From contig NC_134025.1 of NCBI RefSeq assembly GCF_964204645.1, positions 21,916,001 to 21,980,000 of the forward strand: a DNA stretch of 64,000 nucleotides, written 5' to 3'. This DNA is from Tubulanus polymorphus (taxonomy: Eukaryota > Nemertea > Palaeonemertea > Tubulaniformes > Tubulanidae). Below the pieces are notes generated by a model. The model did not search any database. It was not told the origin of the DNA and saw nothing but the letters and a program-made list of their open reading frames with translations. Position numbers and translations under genes: made by a program. Each line of letters starts with the position of its first letter. Positions within the stretch are counted from its first letter, which is position 1. Below, one piece after another: positions 11,251 to 26,200 of the stretch.

Positions 11251-14200
11251 ACAGTTCATTTCTTCTGGCGAACGCCCGGATTATAGATTACCCGATTGTT
11301 TATTGTAACGATGGATTCTGCAAGTTGTCCGGCTACAATCGGGCGGACGTTATGCAAAAGAGCAGCACGTGTAAGTTCATGTACGGGGAACTTACGGACA
11401 AAGAAACGACGCAAAAAATTGAAATGTCGCTGGATGCACAGGAACAGGAACAAGTGGAAATACTGCTTTACAAGAAAAACCGTAAGTCTCCCACTCGTAG
11501 CTTCCTACCGATTTAATCAAAGAAATGGCGTCCCAAAAATTTGAGATTTGGTTACCGAATCCTAGGCCTATCCTCCGAATGTATTTTCATAGAAAAATGA
11601 AAAAGAAACCTAATCAGCGGCGAATGTTTCGATTCAATCGTCATTTTTCTGAATTATTTAATGTCTCCGCGGGAATCGCGAATGGCCGGAAATTTAGAAA
11701 ATCACGTTCAATTACCGGAGTGATCTATCTTCAGTCACAGTCACATCTCGAATGGCGAAAAAAAGTCTTAAGAAATAACGGGGCTACCGAAACTAATCGA
11801 TCATTTTGATTTGAACATGCCCATTTGACATTCGAAGGAAATGGTTGAAGAAATCACTTCCTGTGCCTTGGTTATAATCGAAACGGTCACGCATCGCGAG
11901 TGGTAATAGGTCGATGTTGGAATGAAATACTCAGATCGGGGTCAACATCGTTGCTATACACGGCTAGAGCTGGTAACTCGAGGCGTGATTTTTTACTACC
12001 TATGAAGTGAACCTCATCGAAAATATACACACGTATTCTATAGTACAAAGAGAATCCCAAAATATTGAAGAAAAATAAAGTCCTAGAATGTTTCCTTGAG
12101 TTATAGTAGTTTATTCAACGTTTCGACTATATATCTTCAGGAATACCGAATTACAACAGACGCTTATGATGTATATACAATCCAGAACAAAGGCGCTAAA
12201 TTAATCAAAAGTGATGCAATGAACTAAGCAAAGATATAACATATAATACAATACATATTTATTCGTCAAATACTTGTATGACAATCTTTCATTGATTTTG
12301 CAGTTGGCGTTTTACCTCTAAACATACGATTAGGTGACATAGAAACACATGGAGGGAAAACTACTAGCTTAAGGGAAAACTTTCGAACCTTATTTTTCTT
12401 GATTATTGTGGGATTCTATCGTCATAAGACGGACATCGTCTCTTACCATCAATCGTGATACATTTACTGTACTATACACTATGATATCAGGCTTCTCGCC
12501 TGGGGAAACATATACATTTTATTTAGAAATCATATGCATAAATTCCATTTTAGTTAACATCGATCGATAGAAAAACATTATGTCGGTATAGTACATAGTA
12601 TATATAGTATGTAGTATACCTTGCCTAATAGGGGTTAGCCTCCATACAGGTCTCGATAAAAATCCCTCAGTGCACTTAGATAATTGGTGTTTTGATTTAT
12701 TCAAAAGATATCATCGCACATACTCGGAGTATAGATTGACGAGAATACTGCAACGAATACATGAACGAGAAGTCTGATTCTCGATTTAGATGATACAAAC
12801 GAATCGACACTTTTCATTATTTTAGTGATGGAACCGGCAATGGCGGACCAAGGGGGAGACCAAGGGGGTGGTCTCAGGGGCCCAGAGCCCTTCCTTCCCA
12901 TTGAGATTGCCCACTTCGCAAGACAGGATCGTTAAAACCTGGAAATTTGATACTCTTCCTCTCAAAAATTCCAACCTATCTGATATATTTCTTCAAAAAA
13001 TATCTAAAACCCAATAGAGGCATTTGACTTGGCTGCTTTATCTGACTGAGAAATGCCTTTTCTGTTCTTCTGGACCCCGGTCTTCCAATTTTCCTACCCG
13101 GCTCTGGACGGCAGATATGTGATCCATTAGTAGCGATCTCGATGAAACGTCCGCGAAAGATCATCAGATATTCTGATACTAAATAGAACTGAATGCGCTA
13201 TTGTAACCTGTGTGTGAGTTGGTTGAATTCCGGATGAACGACAAAAATAGCGAAATACCCGAGATAACATCGCCACCCTATAATAAAGTACACAAACGAA
13301 CGATAACGAATCCGCAGCAGTTCGGAATGTATACATCTGATTTAGTTTTCCATCGCTTTTCATAACGCACGAACCAACACAACAAAAATGCCCGACGGCA
13401 ATTTTTGTTCCGAACTCCGAATAGATCTAAACGCAGCGCAAAATTCTCGCACAAAAATATTATATTTAGTTTTAAACCTACGGGAAAATTCGTACAATTT
13501 CGGAAATCGATGCCTTTGTTAAAAAAATAATGTATACGCATATGAACCCATGATGCACATGACATGATAATTCCAGTTTTGAAATAACTTGCAATAGACC
13601 TATACGCTGTAAAGCATATTTGGTGTAACTTTCTGTCCCAAAGAAGTTCCAATTTTCTTAGAATAATCGTACGCATTTCTGAGACCGATCTCGGCGACAG
13701 ATTCCTCATAAATTCTAAAGTATGAGCGAATCTCTGATATGATATGGTCGAAATGGTGTTATAACAAATCGGTCAGGTAAAATCGAAAACATTGAGCGAA
13801 AATATGAAATTCCGTAGATATCTTGCCGTGAAACATGAAATATCAAATTTGATGCCTGAATCATATCATTTTCAACTGTGATCGAAAATGAAAATAATAA
13901 ATTACGATTAACTGTCATCATATACAAGAAGAACATCAAATAACATAATGCATCTCGTTAAAGCGTCTTTAGTTCAAATCCCGTCCAAATGCATGCAACG
14001 GAAGTATCAGTAGGAGTTTATGCAAAATCTATCTTACGACCATGGACGTCCATGGTACGACGTACATACCTACTGAATGTACTCGATATGACTTGTTATC
14101 GACAATGTTATCCGCCAAATCCATATCCATCGCAATTACACGCGCTAGCAATTTTTCACTTACTCGAAAATCGGTTGCGTTTTTCACCGGTACCGCACCA

Positions 14201-17200
14201 GATAACGAAAGGATGCCTTAAGAATCTTATCGATCCCTTCAAATCTTCTTATAACGATCATGTACCCACTGCGCATACCACCAAAGCCCGGGCGTATAGA
14301 AAACGCGCTGTTTTTTCAGTCAGTACATTTTTCTATAGTTTCGACAGCGGTGGAGAAGGGATTCACTGCATCGTTCGTACGGGGAGATATACAGAGCGTC
14401 GTAGATTCAACCGCTTACTCGGTAGAAAGAGACCTAAAAAGGCGGCAACATGTAAATAATTCACTCGTAATAAGACCAGCGGATACGACAAGGAAAATGC
14501 CCATCACATAACGAATTCTATCCTCCCCGGCAGGGATTCGAATCTGATGGCATCGAGACTTGCCGTGGCTTAGTGTAGCGATGCCATCAGGTTCGAATCC
14601 CTGCCCAGGGAGGATGCGAATTTCAAGCAAATGCATATTTTGTTGCTCGCCCCTGAAACTTTACATTCTGATGAATACAAGAATGGACAGCTCGCGCGTG
14701 ACTTCTGGTCAATCGGTCGAAAGACTCGGTTTTCTTCTAGGAACGGAGGAAAGAAACACTTAAGTATAGACAAGATCTATGGAAGAAAATGTGTTACGCT
14801 CTAGCACTATGAGCGCGTGAATTGGTGCGATGCTAATTATACTCTGTATTATATTGATATGATATGATTTATTTTCATATAAAATTTTTACAGAATTAAT
14901 GAATAAACAAAGACATTAAAAATCTAATAATGATATTAGATGAAGGACGATCATATCGTCGAGAAAGTTATCTGGGATTTTGCCAACACCTCTTTCTTGG
15001 AACTCGAATAAATAAGCGTCCCGGAACATAAAATCAGAGTGATTGTTAACAATGATAAATTGTTCTTATGGCGCAAGGATCCTATAATAGAGTTCAAATG
15101 CGCCCCTCTGGGAAAATCTTTATATCGTAATAGTCATAAAACAATGCGGTTTTGAGATGTCTTTTCGTACTGATCAAGATTGCGATGACCAACTGGTTTT
15201 GGTGATCACCCTTGTCATTTGCTAACATTAACCTTAACGTTAATTGTTGCTCTGTTGTATACGATTTATTCATGCATGGCGAAGAAAGAATTTGTGTTGA
15301 CTAACCAATTCATTTGCATGCGATGTGCATGATTCTTTTTCATCAACAAAACCGAACACAATCTAAAGCAAGCATCTTTTGATAATCTCGATTCTTTCTG
15401 TAATTCATTGGGTATTCATGTAGTTGTTTCATGACTCAAAACAAACTGCTCGTGATGTTATAAATGTACTATTCTGATTCTAGCATTGAATTACATTTAA
15501 AAAAAGACAAAACGCTCTGTTTCCATCTAATGAATATGTAAATTAGATTGATTTGGGATATCCAATATTTACAGCTGTATCACAACAAAACCAGCCAACT
15601 ACAGCCTTAAGTGAATTACTTGGCAACTCACCGAAAGGTAGGCGATCGTGATGGTGATCTTAAACAGTTCTAGTTTTTTACATATATATTTGAAAACTGT
15701 ACATTACTTTCTTATAATGCACGAGGTAATTTTTGCTCATATATACTGTACTAGTATAGTATTAGTCTGGTTTCGGCGAGTTAATTACACTTTTCTGGAA
15801 GGGAAATATATGCCAAACATATATGCCACCTAACCAAACACAATAGAGCCAGCGTCACTGAAAAGATGGTTAATGCCAATCAATCAGAAAAACCTTTTAC
15901 GGATACGCAATAACCTTAAACCGGGGGTAATAACCTTAACCGGGGGTAATAAATTCGCATCTATTAAGTCTAAGGTAACAACTGAGCTCAAGTTAAAACT
16001 GGAACCCGTTCTAGAATTGTCTGGTAAAATCTAGCTCCTGGGTTGAAGCATCGGATACGAATTTATTTCACTCGATGCGGAACTAGGTCCACAGTGGATC
16101 CAAATAAATGGTCCGATGTGTTAATTCACGCCTATTGGCGGTCAAATAACCCTTGAGCGGCTGGCCCCTGGAAAGTAAAGATTAGACACATTAACGTATG
16201 ACAATATGCAATACGCAGACGACACGCTCGCTGGACTAAAATGATAGGATAGATTTGATAGGATAGATACGAATGAAAATATTCTATTGTCCGAACAAAA
16301 GTTTTAAAACGTTGAATCTTAACAACAGATTTGCTACCATTTGTCCATCAAAAAAGTTAGAATATTCACATTATAATCAAAGCCGTACACATAACTATCT
16401 CCTAACGACCATCAACATATTTGCCCCCACCCAGTGACATAAGAAAAAACGTATCCAATGATTTGACACATGTATTTATTCTTTTTTCAATTTATTTGAT
16501 TGCACTTTGCTTTTGGTCATGTACATTTGCACATTTTGTATAAACAGAATATTTTTAGTCTCTCACCGTTTTTACCGTGCTATTTATTTTGTCTATTTTC
16601 AACTCATTACTTTAATCGTGCGTGGAGCTTTACGGTTTATGCTTTCAGTTGCGTGTCATATCACATCGCATGTAATGTATTCTTTTTTCAGGTAGGTTTC
16701 GATGAGTCGTCATGATATAGACGATATCGATGCGGAAAAGTGCCGGATTGAATCCGAGGGAACCGTGGGACTGGCAATGGACAGGCCTAAATCTGCCCGT
16801 GAACACCGTTGGTTGGGCGAGGGTCACGATGTCGACCCCCCTTCTTATAAAGCCTGGGGTGGGGTTGTAAGGTTCTCATTGAACTCCATATCCCGGAAAG
16901 CCAGATTCTGAATTTTCTATGCGCCGATGTTCTCCCATAGAAAGGGAATACGGAATGGCTGTTCGTGGCCTTTTCTAGATCCACCCATGTGTTCACCAAG
17001 AACCTTAGTGTCTGATGTACCACACTAGGATCGTAGAGCGACGGAGATCTGTGGAAACAACCACACCGACTGGGTGAACTCATGGGGTGTAAATTCCGGT
17101 TCGATTTTAATATAAACCTTATTCACGCAAATGACGGACCTTATTTATAATTCCAATAGTGAAAGTACCCGGCACGTTCTATATATAATGTTGTGATTAA

Positions 17201-20200
17201 ACTATTTGGTGAATCCGTCTATAGCGGAGTGCTCGTGCCAATGAATAACTAACTACTCCAGTGATTGTTTCAGCATAACGAACGTCATATTTCATCGTTT
17301 AGCAAAAACATAATCAATTACGTTGAAAGTCTACTATCCTCCGTGGAAATCCATCGGTAGTAAAATCGGCTGTTGCGATCGCTTCTAGTATTTGCATAAT
17401 TCGAAGGTGTCCAATTACATTGATGGTTTCTGATTTTCCCACAGGGTCGATTTACCTCGGCGTAGAGTCGTCATATTTCGTTTGTATAGTGCGAAACGGA
17501 ACTGTTCGAGTGCGATGACGTTTGCGAATTTCAGGACAAAAATGCTTTACGCTTCGTTCATATGAAATTCCAGTATAGAAATTGAAATAAGTCGATTTCA
17601 TTTGAATGATTGCTCTGTATTTACTTTCGGAGTAAACTGGAAACTTCCCTATTGAAATTATCTAAACATTGGAATTTAATGTATTCTCATCAATATTTCT
17701 TTTTTTATCCATATTGGTTCTCGGGTTTCCGTGAGACCCATATTCTTGTACCGTCTGTCTGTCTGTATCTATGAGTGTCTTTCTACTCAGAGGTCTAGAT
17801 GTGCAGTACAAAGAATGGGCCCAGTGCACCACCTGGCGGTAGAACTAGACACCAAAAAACTTTTTTCAGCTTCATGACCTCGGAGATGACCTCATAACCG
17901 GGAAACGGCGTTGAAATTCAAAAAGTTGTCTTGACAAACTTTAGCTATTGGCCCTAGATACAACGTATCCAAAGTGCAACGAGAACTAACGCATGGTAAT
18001 TTCTAATCCGTGTACACTGTAGATAATCGAAGAAGTCCCACAGTTCGAATTTTCATACGATGTAATTTATCAAAACGAAACCACAACGTTTCGGCTGTTG
18101 ACTAACAGCCATCATCATTCCACCTGATGATGGCTGTTAGTCAACAGCCGAAACGTTGCGGTTTCGTTTTAATAAATTACATCGTAAAAAAATTCGAACT
18201 GTGGGACTTCTTCGATTTTCGGAGTTTGAGTTCGAGCCTGGGGGAGCCCGAGAACTGTTGTCGCCTATGGCTTGTTCGAATATATAAACATATTTGAGAA
18301 TATTCTTAGCCAGACAGGAATTTCTCACAAAACCAGAAAGCATAATTTCTAACGTTTCGTATCTTTTAACTTAAACAACAAGTAAAAAATCTACTCTTAA
18401 TCGTTTTAACAGCTAACAACAATAACGAGGTCTATATGAATCACTGGTTAGGCTATTGAACTTTCATTTTTACTCGGCCATGATATGGCAATTGATTGTG
18501 ACTTTGATTCTTTGCCATATTACGCGCGTCATCATTTTCGCCCAGTGGAATCTGGAACCACGACGCATTAAAACATTTTGATGTAAACTATTTTCCATCT
18601 ACTGCCCATTGCAGGGACGCCGCTGTGGTTGTTGTTACACATCGCACCGATACGTAACGAAAAAGATGCCGTCGTCTTGTTTTTGTGCACGTTCAAAGAT
18701 ATAACTGCCCTCAAACAACCAATCGAAGATGACGCGGGAAAAGGTTCGTAAAATGCCAAGCAATGTACATGTATTCATATACTTGTAGTGAAGCCAAAGA
18801 AACTTGAAATATCGAGGTCTATGAATCACTGGTTAGGCTTCCTGAACTCTCATTTTTACTTTACCATAATATGGCAACTGATTGTGACTTTGATTCAATA
18901 TTTTCGCCCATGGAATCTGCAGCCACAACACATTATAAGATGAACTCATATCATAATAATGTAGCTAAAGAAACTTTAGAATATTAATGGTTTCAACTTT
19001 CTTTTACGCACGGTTAAGATATGCGGTCCTTGGTTTCACATCGTCACTGTTCTCAATTGTTGCGTTCAAAAATTCCAAAAATCGCCAGCAAATATCTGCA
19101 TTTCATTTCCTTAAAAATGCTGTATAGCTTAAGTTCATCGAGCAAGGGGCTGCAGAACTATATGATATTCAATCTAAACTTATGTTTTAAAAATGAGCGC
19201 AAATCATCAACAATGGGGACCTCGCAATCAACAATGGGGACCTCGAGGGACCGCCACAAAATGGCGCCTAGAAACTGGAAACTTCTTTATTGGTATATAG
19301 CAAAAAAAGGACTGGTAATGCTTGAATGCCATTATTAAATTGTATTAATGGATTTTGTGCCTAGCGCTGGACTGTAATAGTTAGGTATATATTTAACCGA
19401 TGCCACATAATTTTCGGGGTTAGTAAACATAGAATTCATTAATCAATGCATCAATATATTTTTCTTTGTTTGTTTAGGTCTTAGTAAATTTGCACGTCTG
19501 GCGAGATCAGTTACGAAAAACAGATCGGTTTTGTTGCAGTTCTCTTCACACGTTCCAAACACGAAGATCGACAACTCGAAACTATCTCAAATTGCGAACG
19601 TGAGTAGACCTACTCCTCTCGGAGAAAGGCCATTGCGTCGTTAACTAGCTGTCATTACGCCTTTAGATAAAGTAGTGTTCTACACATCGCATCAGCGCGT
19701 TGATACAACTGTGCAATGTACAACTTCTACCTGTCGATTGGAATCGCCGCTATTTATTTTGTTCGCTATGAATTTCTACGACAATTTCAATTACAATTCA
19801 ACAAAACTGATAATGAAATTTTCGCGCGATGCTGTTTCGCAAATGAATGCGATTAATCGATATATACTTATTTCATTATGACTACGGCGGCGCCGTACGA
19901 GGCGCTAAAATAAAAATAAGTAATTTCTATATAATTCTTTCGTGACATTTCGCGTTCGGCGACGCATTAGCAAGTTAGGTAACGGCCAATACCCGGTGTG
20001 TCCGCACCGATAGCATTCCGATTCGGCTCGTACTCCTAATTGATGAATGATGTACGATCAGCGTCTAACAACAACACGGTTTAGTTCACGCGTGTTTATA
20101 GCATTTTCGATAGTCGCCGCCTCTGTAGTATGATCTAACCTTGGGAGTTAAGGCTGGCTTATGTCGACAAGCAACGCGACGCCTGCCTACCGACTCCTAC

Positions 20201-23200
20201 CGACGCAACTGAAAGCAACCGCTTTCGCAGCCCAGCTTATGTCGACTGCGCTCCGATTCGCAGCAACTGAGGCCGACTAGCGGGATATGAGATCCTCCCA
20301 GTTGCTTCCCTCCTTATGTCGGTAGCGATTACTAGCAACTGCAACGGCTCAAATGGTCACGTGATAAGCATTTTGAGAATAAATTTGAATAATTAGGAAA
20401 TATACTTCTATTAGAAAAGCTATTTCTTCAAGACTTTGATCTTTCTGATTCTGTTTTGAATACAACGTGCTAGCGACATCTATAAAGATGGCCGGTCACA
20501 CCATAATTCTACCAATTTCGTTTCTAGATCTTCGGTCCAGTCCTCTGCCGTGCTGAAGGTTTGGTTTACGTTTTGAACTACTTGAATTTGAAAGTTTATG
20601 GATAACATAACGACTAATTACGAATGACGCTAACTAGCGGTGATAATTTGTACTATGTATATGCGGTCTCTCATTGGCTGGAACCCCTGCGCTCAGTTCC
20701 GTCGCGTCGCAGATGAGCTTATGTCGGCTGCGATCGAAAGCAACTGCCCGCCTACCGTAGGCCGGAGTAGAACATGGGCAACTAGCCGGATACGGCTTGC
20801 GACGAGTCGGTAGGCGTCGCGTTGCCGTCGCAAGCCGGCTTATGTCGAATCGATTGAGGAGCAACTGGCGGCCTCTCGTAGGCCGCCTGTTGCCGCTAAT
20901 CGGCGATAAACCCAGTTGCGTCGGTAGGCGTCGCGTTGCTTTATGATTTGGCATAACAAAAAACTGAAGACTGAGTGATGAGATGTCGCATATCGATATA
21001 CTCACATGCCCACTTATATTCTACTCGAGTACCGGTGTAGCTATACTGATGCTAGGCGCTGTTTAAGTCTATTGAACGGTTTATGTTTTTTTTTATTTCT
21101 TCATTTAGTTTGCCACTGAAATAATTTTTTCCTCCGATTGCATTTTCAAAACGTAGTGACTTTAACTTGCATTAATTCATTATTGCCATTATTGCTATGG
21201 TAACCATGTATCATAATTCAAACCACGATAGCCTGATCGAAGAAGACGTTAGCTTTTTGTAGTTACGTATAACAAAATCAACTCCTAACGCTAATGGAAC
21301 TGTTTTTCCGACGAAAGCAAAGCACTCTTCATTAAGCAGTTGAATGAGCAACAGACATCAAATATTAATGTCGGTCCGATGGTGATAAAAATCCATGCAA
21401 TTTCTACTAATCGTTGATTAAAAAACGGCCGCATTGGCCCTTCCAGGAAATGGATTATACCACCATAAGATAATTACACCGGAATTAAATTTAGACCGGA
21501 CCAAATTTTGGTGAGCGTTCACACGGCGTTTTGAAACCCGGTGATAAAATCGCTTGTCACCGAGCCCACAAGATGTCGCCAACTGCTAAATAATCAATTG
21601 CGCCTGGGTGAAGTCTTGCTTCCAGATTCGATATATAGCAAGACATTCTTCATTTGACCAATTCATTCCTCTGTCAGGTTTAGACATTTTTGCGAATTCG
21701 ATTTTATTCAATCAGCTGAAACTTCTTAAGAATAATTACATAAACGGTAATAAAATGTCTAAATTGGTCCGGACCAGATTTATACCAGTCTAAATCTATA
21801 GTTTAAAAGTGGCTTAGTCGGCCTGCGACACGACGAACTCCCTGTGACAATCCCGCCAGCCACATGTCGACAAAGTGATAGAAATTCATATGCAATTGAT
21901 AAAATTGAAGTTGAACTTGACAAGAGCCCTCTTGCACTGCCAGTTTAACACCATGGCTACCACCACGAGCTGCTGCGACGCCTATGCTCACCGTAAGCGA
22001 ATTTTTTGTGCACTTATGTGAACCGGCTTTGGCAATCAACTTCTTGCCTCGCTACACCATTGAGAGCTAGGCGCGATCAATTCAAATTAAATTTTTCTTT
22101 CCAATTTAAACTTTATTGTTCTTTAGATAATAAAAGTCGGTTTATATTTTAGTGCACGAGAAATCCGTTCGTCGTTAGTATAGCGGCAGCACCCCACGGT
22201 GCAACGATACATCACTAGACTCGCCTTTAAGTCAACTACCGCACGTCGCAATCAAATTGAGCACCAATTTTCAAACAGTGTTGTAACCGATCGCACCGCG
22301 TTGCAAGCGGTCGCAAGTCGACTAGAGCCTTCCTTATGGTATCAGCATGATAATGGCTTATTACCATAGTAACGCCATTGCCACTGAGTTTTGTTTTCTA
22401 ACTAATCAAGCTGAATCCAGTTCCTCCGCTTGCGAATGGGATCATCACCTCCAGATTCACAGTACTAAAGATATATATCGCTAGGCAAGCGGGATTTTCA
22501 CGGAAGCTGACCACAGCTCGGTCGTATAATAGATTAAGTTGCCATAATATACGGGAGTCTCGGGGAGATTTGCTCATTCGTCAATTTCTACTTTTTCAGT
22601 TGATGAACCTGAATTCGGACATTTTGCCTCAGTATCGTTTGGAAGCGCCTAAAACTCCGCCTCATATAATACTACACTATTGCGCGTTCAAAGCTACATG
22701 GGACTGGATGATATTGTTGCTGACTTTTTACACGGCCGTCATGGTTCCGTTCAACGTCGCTTTCGAGAACAAATCGATGGACGACGTTCCGCTGCTAGTG
22801 GTCGACAGCATCGTCGACGTCGTCTTCTTCATCGATATCATATTGAACTTTCATACGACTTTCGTCGGACCGGCCGGAGAAGTCGTTTCCGATCCGAAGA
22901 TAATTCGAATGAACTATCTGAAGAGCTGGTTCGTCGTCGATTTGCTGTCTTGCCTTCCATACGATGTGTTCAACGCTTTCCAGCATTTAAACGAGGTACG
23001 TATAACGCCTGTCTATCCGCCACACCCACTTCCGCGCCATTGAATCTATACACTAAAATGATTAATCCCCGCACTACTACTCACAGCGTACCACGGCAGC
23101 AACGCGAATTGAAACTATCATTCTTAAAACTATTTTCAGCATATCAGCAGCTTGTTCAGCGCTCTGAAGGTGGTTCGCTTGCTCCGGTTGGGTAGGGTCG

Positions 23201-26200
23201 TTCGAAAATTGGACCACTATCTGGAGTACGGCGCGGCGGTTTTGGTGCTTCTTATATGTCTGTTCTGTTTAATCGCGCATTGGTTGGCCTGCGTCTGGTA
23301 CAGCATCGGGCGCGAAGAGCTGAAGAACGGTGTGACGTACGGATGGATGGCGATTCTGTCCAACGTCACGAACACGAAACGATACAACGAATCCGACTAC
23401 GGTATCGATAAAGCCATGTCTTACGTCACTTCCCTTTACTACACGTTGTCGTGTATGACAAGTGTGGGATTCGGCAACGTTGCCGCCAACACAGTCTACG
23501 AAAAAATATTTTCTATTGCTCAGATGATCCTGGGGTGTAAGTTCTTTTTTTCTATCTATATTGTCCTTAGAAGAATTTGAAAGTTTTATAAAGATACGCA
23601 AGACACAAACGTTCCAATATATATGACAAGAGCGCTTAGAACTGATAAAAACTGATTGAAAATGATATCAATACAGGGAGGTGTTCAGGGGCTCTCGACT
23701 CCCTTGCTCCGTGTTAAAAATTTTCTGATATCAACCGTATTTAACGATGAAACTAACCAAACTTCAAATCTTTATCGATTGCTGTTTCGGCGCGTCTACC
23801 TGAAATTAGGTAATGCACATATTCTTATGAATGCATACTTCATTGAAATTTTAAAATAAAATACTGCGCCTGACCCCTTCTGTAGAAATTCCTGGATCCG
23901 CCCCTGTAATAGTTACCACCCAGTATTCAATAAAATGGAGCCCTCGATTGAAATTGGATTCATTTTTCTTGATTTCAGCCCTTTTGTACGCTACCATTTT
24001 CGGAAATGTCGCCACGATATTCCAGCAGTTATACTCGACGACGGCGAGATATCACGAGATGTTGAACAACGTCCGCGACTTCATGAAACTACACGACGTT
24101 CCTAAAGCTCTCAGCGAGCGGGTTATGGACTATATCGTTTCTACTTGGGCCATGACGAAGGGAATCGATACGGCAAAGGTACAAATCAGCGTCTGATCCT
24201 TAATGTTTAGGTTCACCAGACACGTTCACACGGTGACGAAATGATGGCGAAACAACAATGGGGAACCCGCGACACCACCAATCCCACCAGATAGCGTGCA
24301 CTGACAAGCAATAGGTCTTACGTTGTCAAGATTAGTTCATTTTTCAATGAACTGAATTGAACTGATACCCGAATCCATATATTATCACAGCTTCCACCAA
24401 ATATAAATGAATTCATTTTTGTAATCAGTATATCGGTAGGCCCCTATAGTTTTCATAAATGATTTACTTATTTGAGAAAAGAAGTTCACTCAGTTTGAAT
24501 TGAAATGTAGAAGAAATCGAGCGCTTAAGACCAACTATCTACTAGCGAAAACCTGGCGGATGCTCGATTGCCACGTTAGCGCCGGGGGTACCACATTAAA
24601 CCCCGAGACATATGTAGAAAATTAGCTGTATGTGATTTTACAATGGTTCCCCCATTGTCACTCGTTCTAGGTACTGAATTACTGTCCTAAGGATATGAAA
24701 GCGGACATATGCGTACATTTGAACAGAAAGGTTTTTAACGAGCACCCGGCATTTCGCTTGGCAAGTGACGGATGTCTGAGGTCTTTAGCGATGCACTTTG
24801 GAATGAGCCATAGCGCTCCCGGTGATTTATTGTTCCACCAAGGAGAAAGTTTAGACGCTCTGTGTTTTATTGTATCCGGATCGTTAGAAGTGATTCAAGA
24901 CGACGAGGTAGTGGCAATACTCAGTAAGTATATGACGTCACCAGCAGGCTCTAGATCTGAGCAATCGTATCAATCTATTGTACATGTCATGCCTCACAAC
25001 GGGAAGAGAATGCAAAATCAGTTCTACAGTCGTAAATGCATTCAACAAAAAATACACTCAATTTTGAAATTAGTTCATTTTCAATTAATGGAAGTTTCCA
25101 GTTACCAGGCGCCATTTTGAAGCGGTCCTATTGATCCCACATTGTTATGTTGGACAGATGTTAACATTCTTTTACATTAAAACCTTAAGCGCGATTTTAT
25201 GTCGCCTCGAAATTAAGATTAAAATCCAATGTCGAATCCCAGAACCGTGGGACTGGATCATGGCTTTCATATTAAAAAGGGACTTTTTTAATCGATGTAT
25301 TTTACAATAGTTCATCATTTTTACAGCAAAAGGTGATGTATTCGGCGACAATTTTTGGAAAGAGCCGTCTCTTGGACAATCCACAGCGAACGTACGTGCC
25401 TTGACTTACTGTGATTTACACATTATCAAAAGGGATCGCCTGCTGGAAGTGCTGGACTTTTACCACGCGTTCGCAAACTCATTCGCCAGAAACTTACTGT
25501 TGACTTATAACCTGCGCCATAGGGTAAGAAATATCGTAAAAACATTGATTTCATGTACCCAAGAATCTTCGTTTTAACTTTTGGAATCGGAGTTTGAAAA
25601 ATTGCCTAGTACAATACCATCTAATGCCTATTTCAACTTGAATTGCGAGGACGTCCGGTGGCTCAGCTTAGTCAGTTTCGGTGGTACATACCTTTTACAT
25701 GTTTTTAAAGGACCAGAATGGACGGGCGGTTGAACATCGTTTTTTAATCCATTTTACGCTGTATTGGAGGATTGCAAAAAGTACATACATGTTTTGAATA
25801 TCGTACTGTTAAAAACCAGGTCTCTGTGGGTTCCATAGGGATGTAAATCTCTTAACCCAGAGCAAAAATTTAACTATCGGTTATAACTGTGATTTGCAAT
25901 TTGGTCTAGGTCTAGGTTTATGTTTGGTTAATCCAAAGCAACGGCGTACTGATATCGATCATCATGATTGTGATGTTCTTTGTCTCCTACAAATATCCTC
26001 CAGCGAAAGGATGGATTTCATTTGGATTTGCTCAAAATAAGTAGTAACGTTATTACAAAAAAGTCATTGACATTTTCGAAAACAACAACTGTTAAACGTA
26101 TCCCGAATACTGTATTTCTTTCCAACCAATGCGTGAATATCATTAGTATATCATATTTTAGTAAATTCGCACTGAAATCTATTAATGATTTATGAATTTT

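Noticed and set aside
13278-14459. Long open frames on both strands in EAG intron 1
   Set aside because: No family signature and they overlap on opposite strands; treated as chance.
14520-14614. tRNA gene
   Set aside because: GGTTCGAATCC resembles a T-arm, but no acceptor stem, D-arm or anticodon arm can be drawn; the motif is the end of a mobile element.
16702-17083. Possible retroelement fragment on either strand
   Set aside because: No reverse transcriptase, integrase or other motif could be identified.
20634-21005. 123-codon minus-strand ORF
   Set aside because: Consists of the repeated ends of the TIR element at 20152-20945.
25980-26195. ORF just upstream of the last EAG exon
   Set aside because: Lies in the intron before the acceptor at 26202; its frame stops before the exon.
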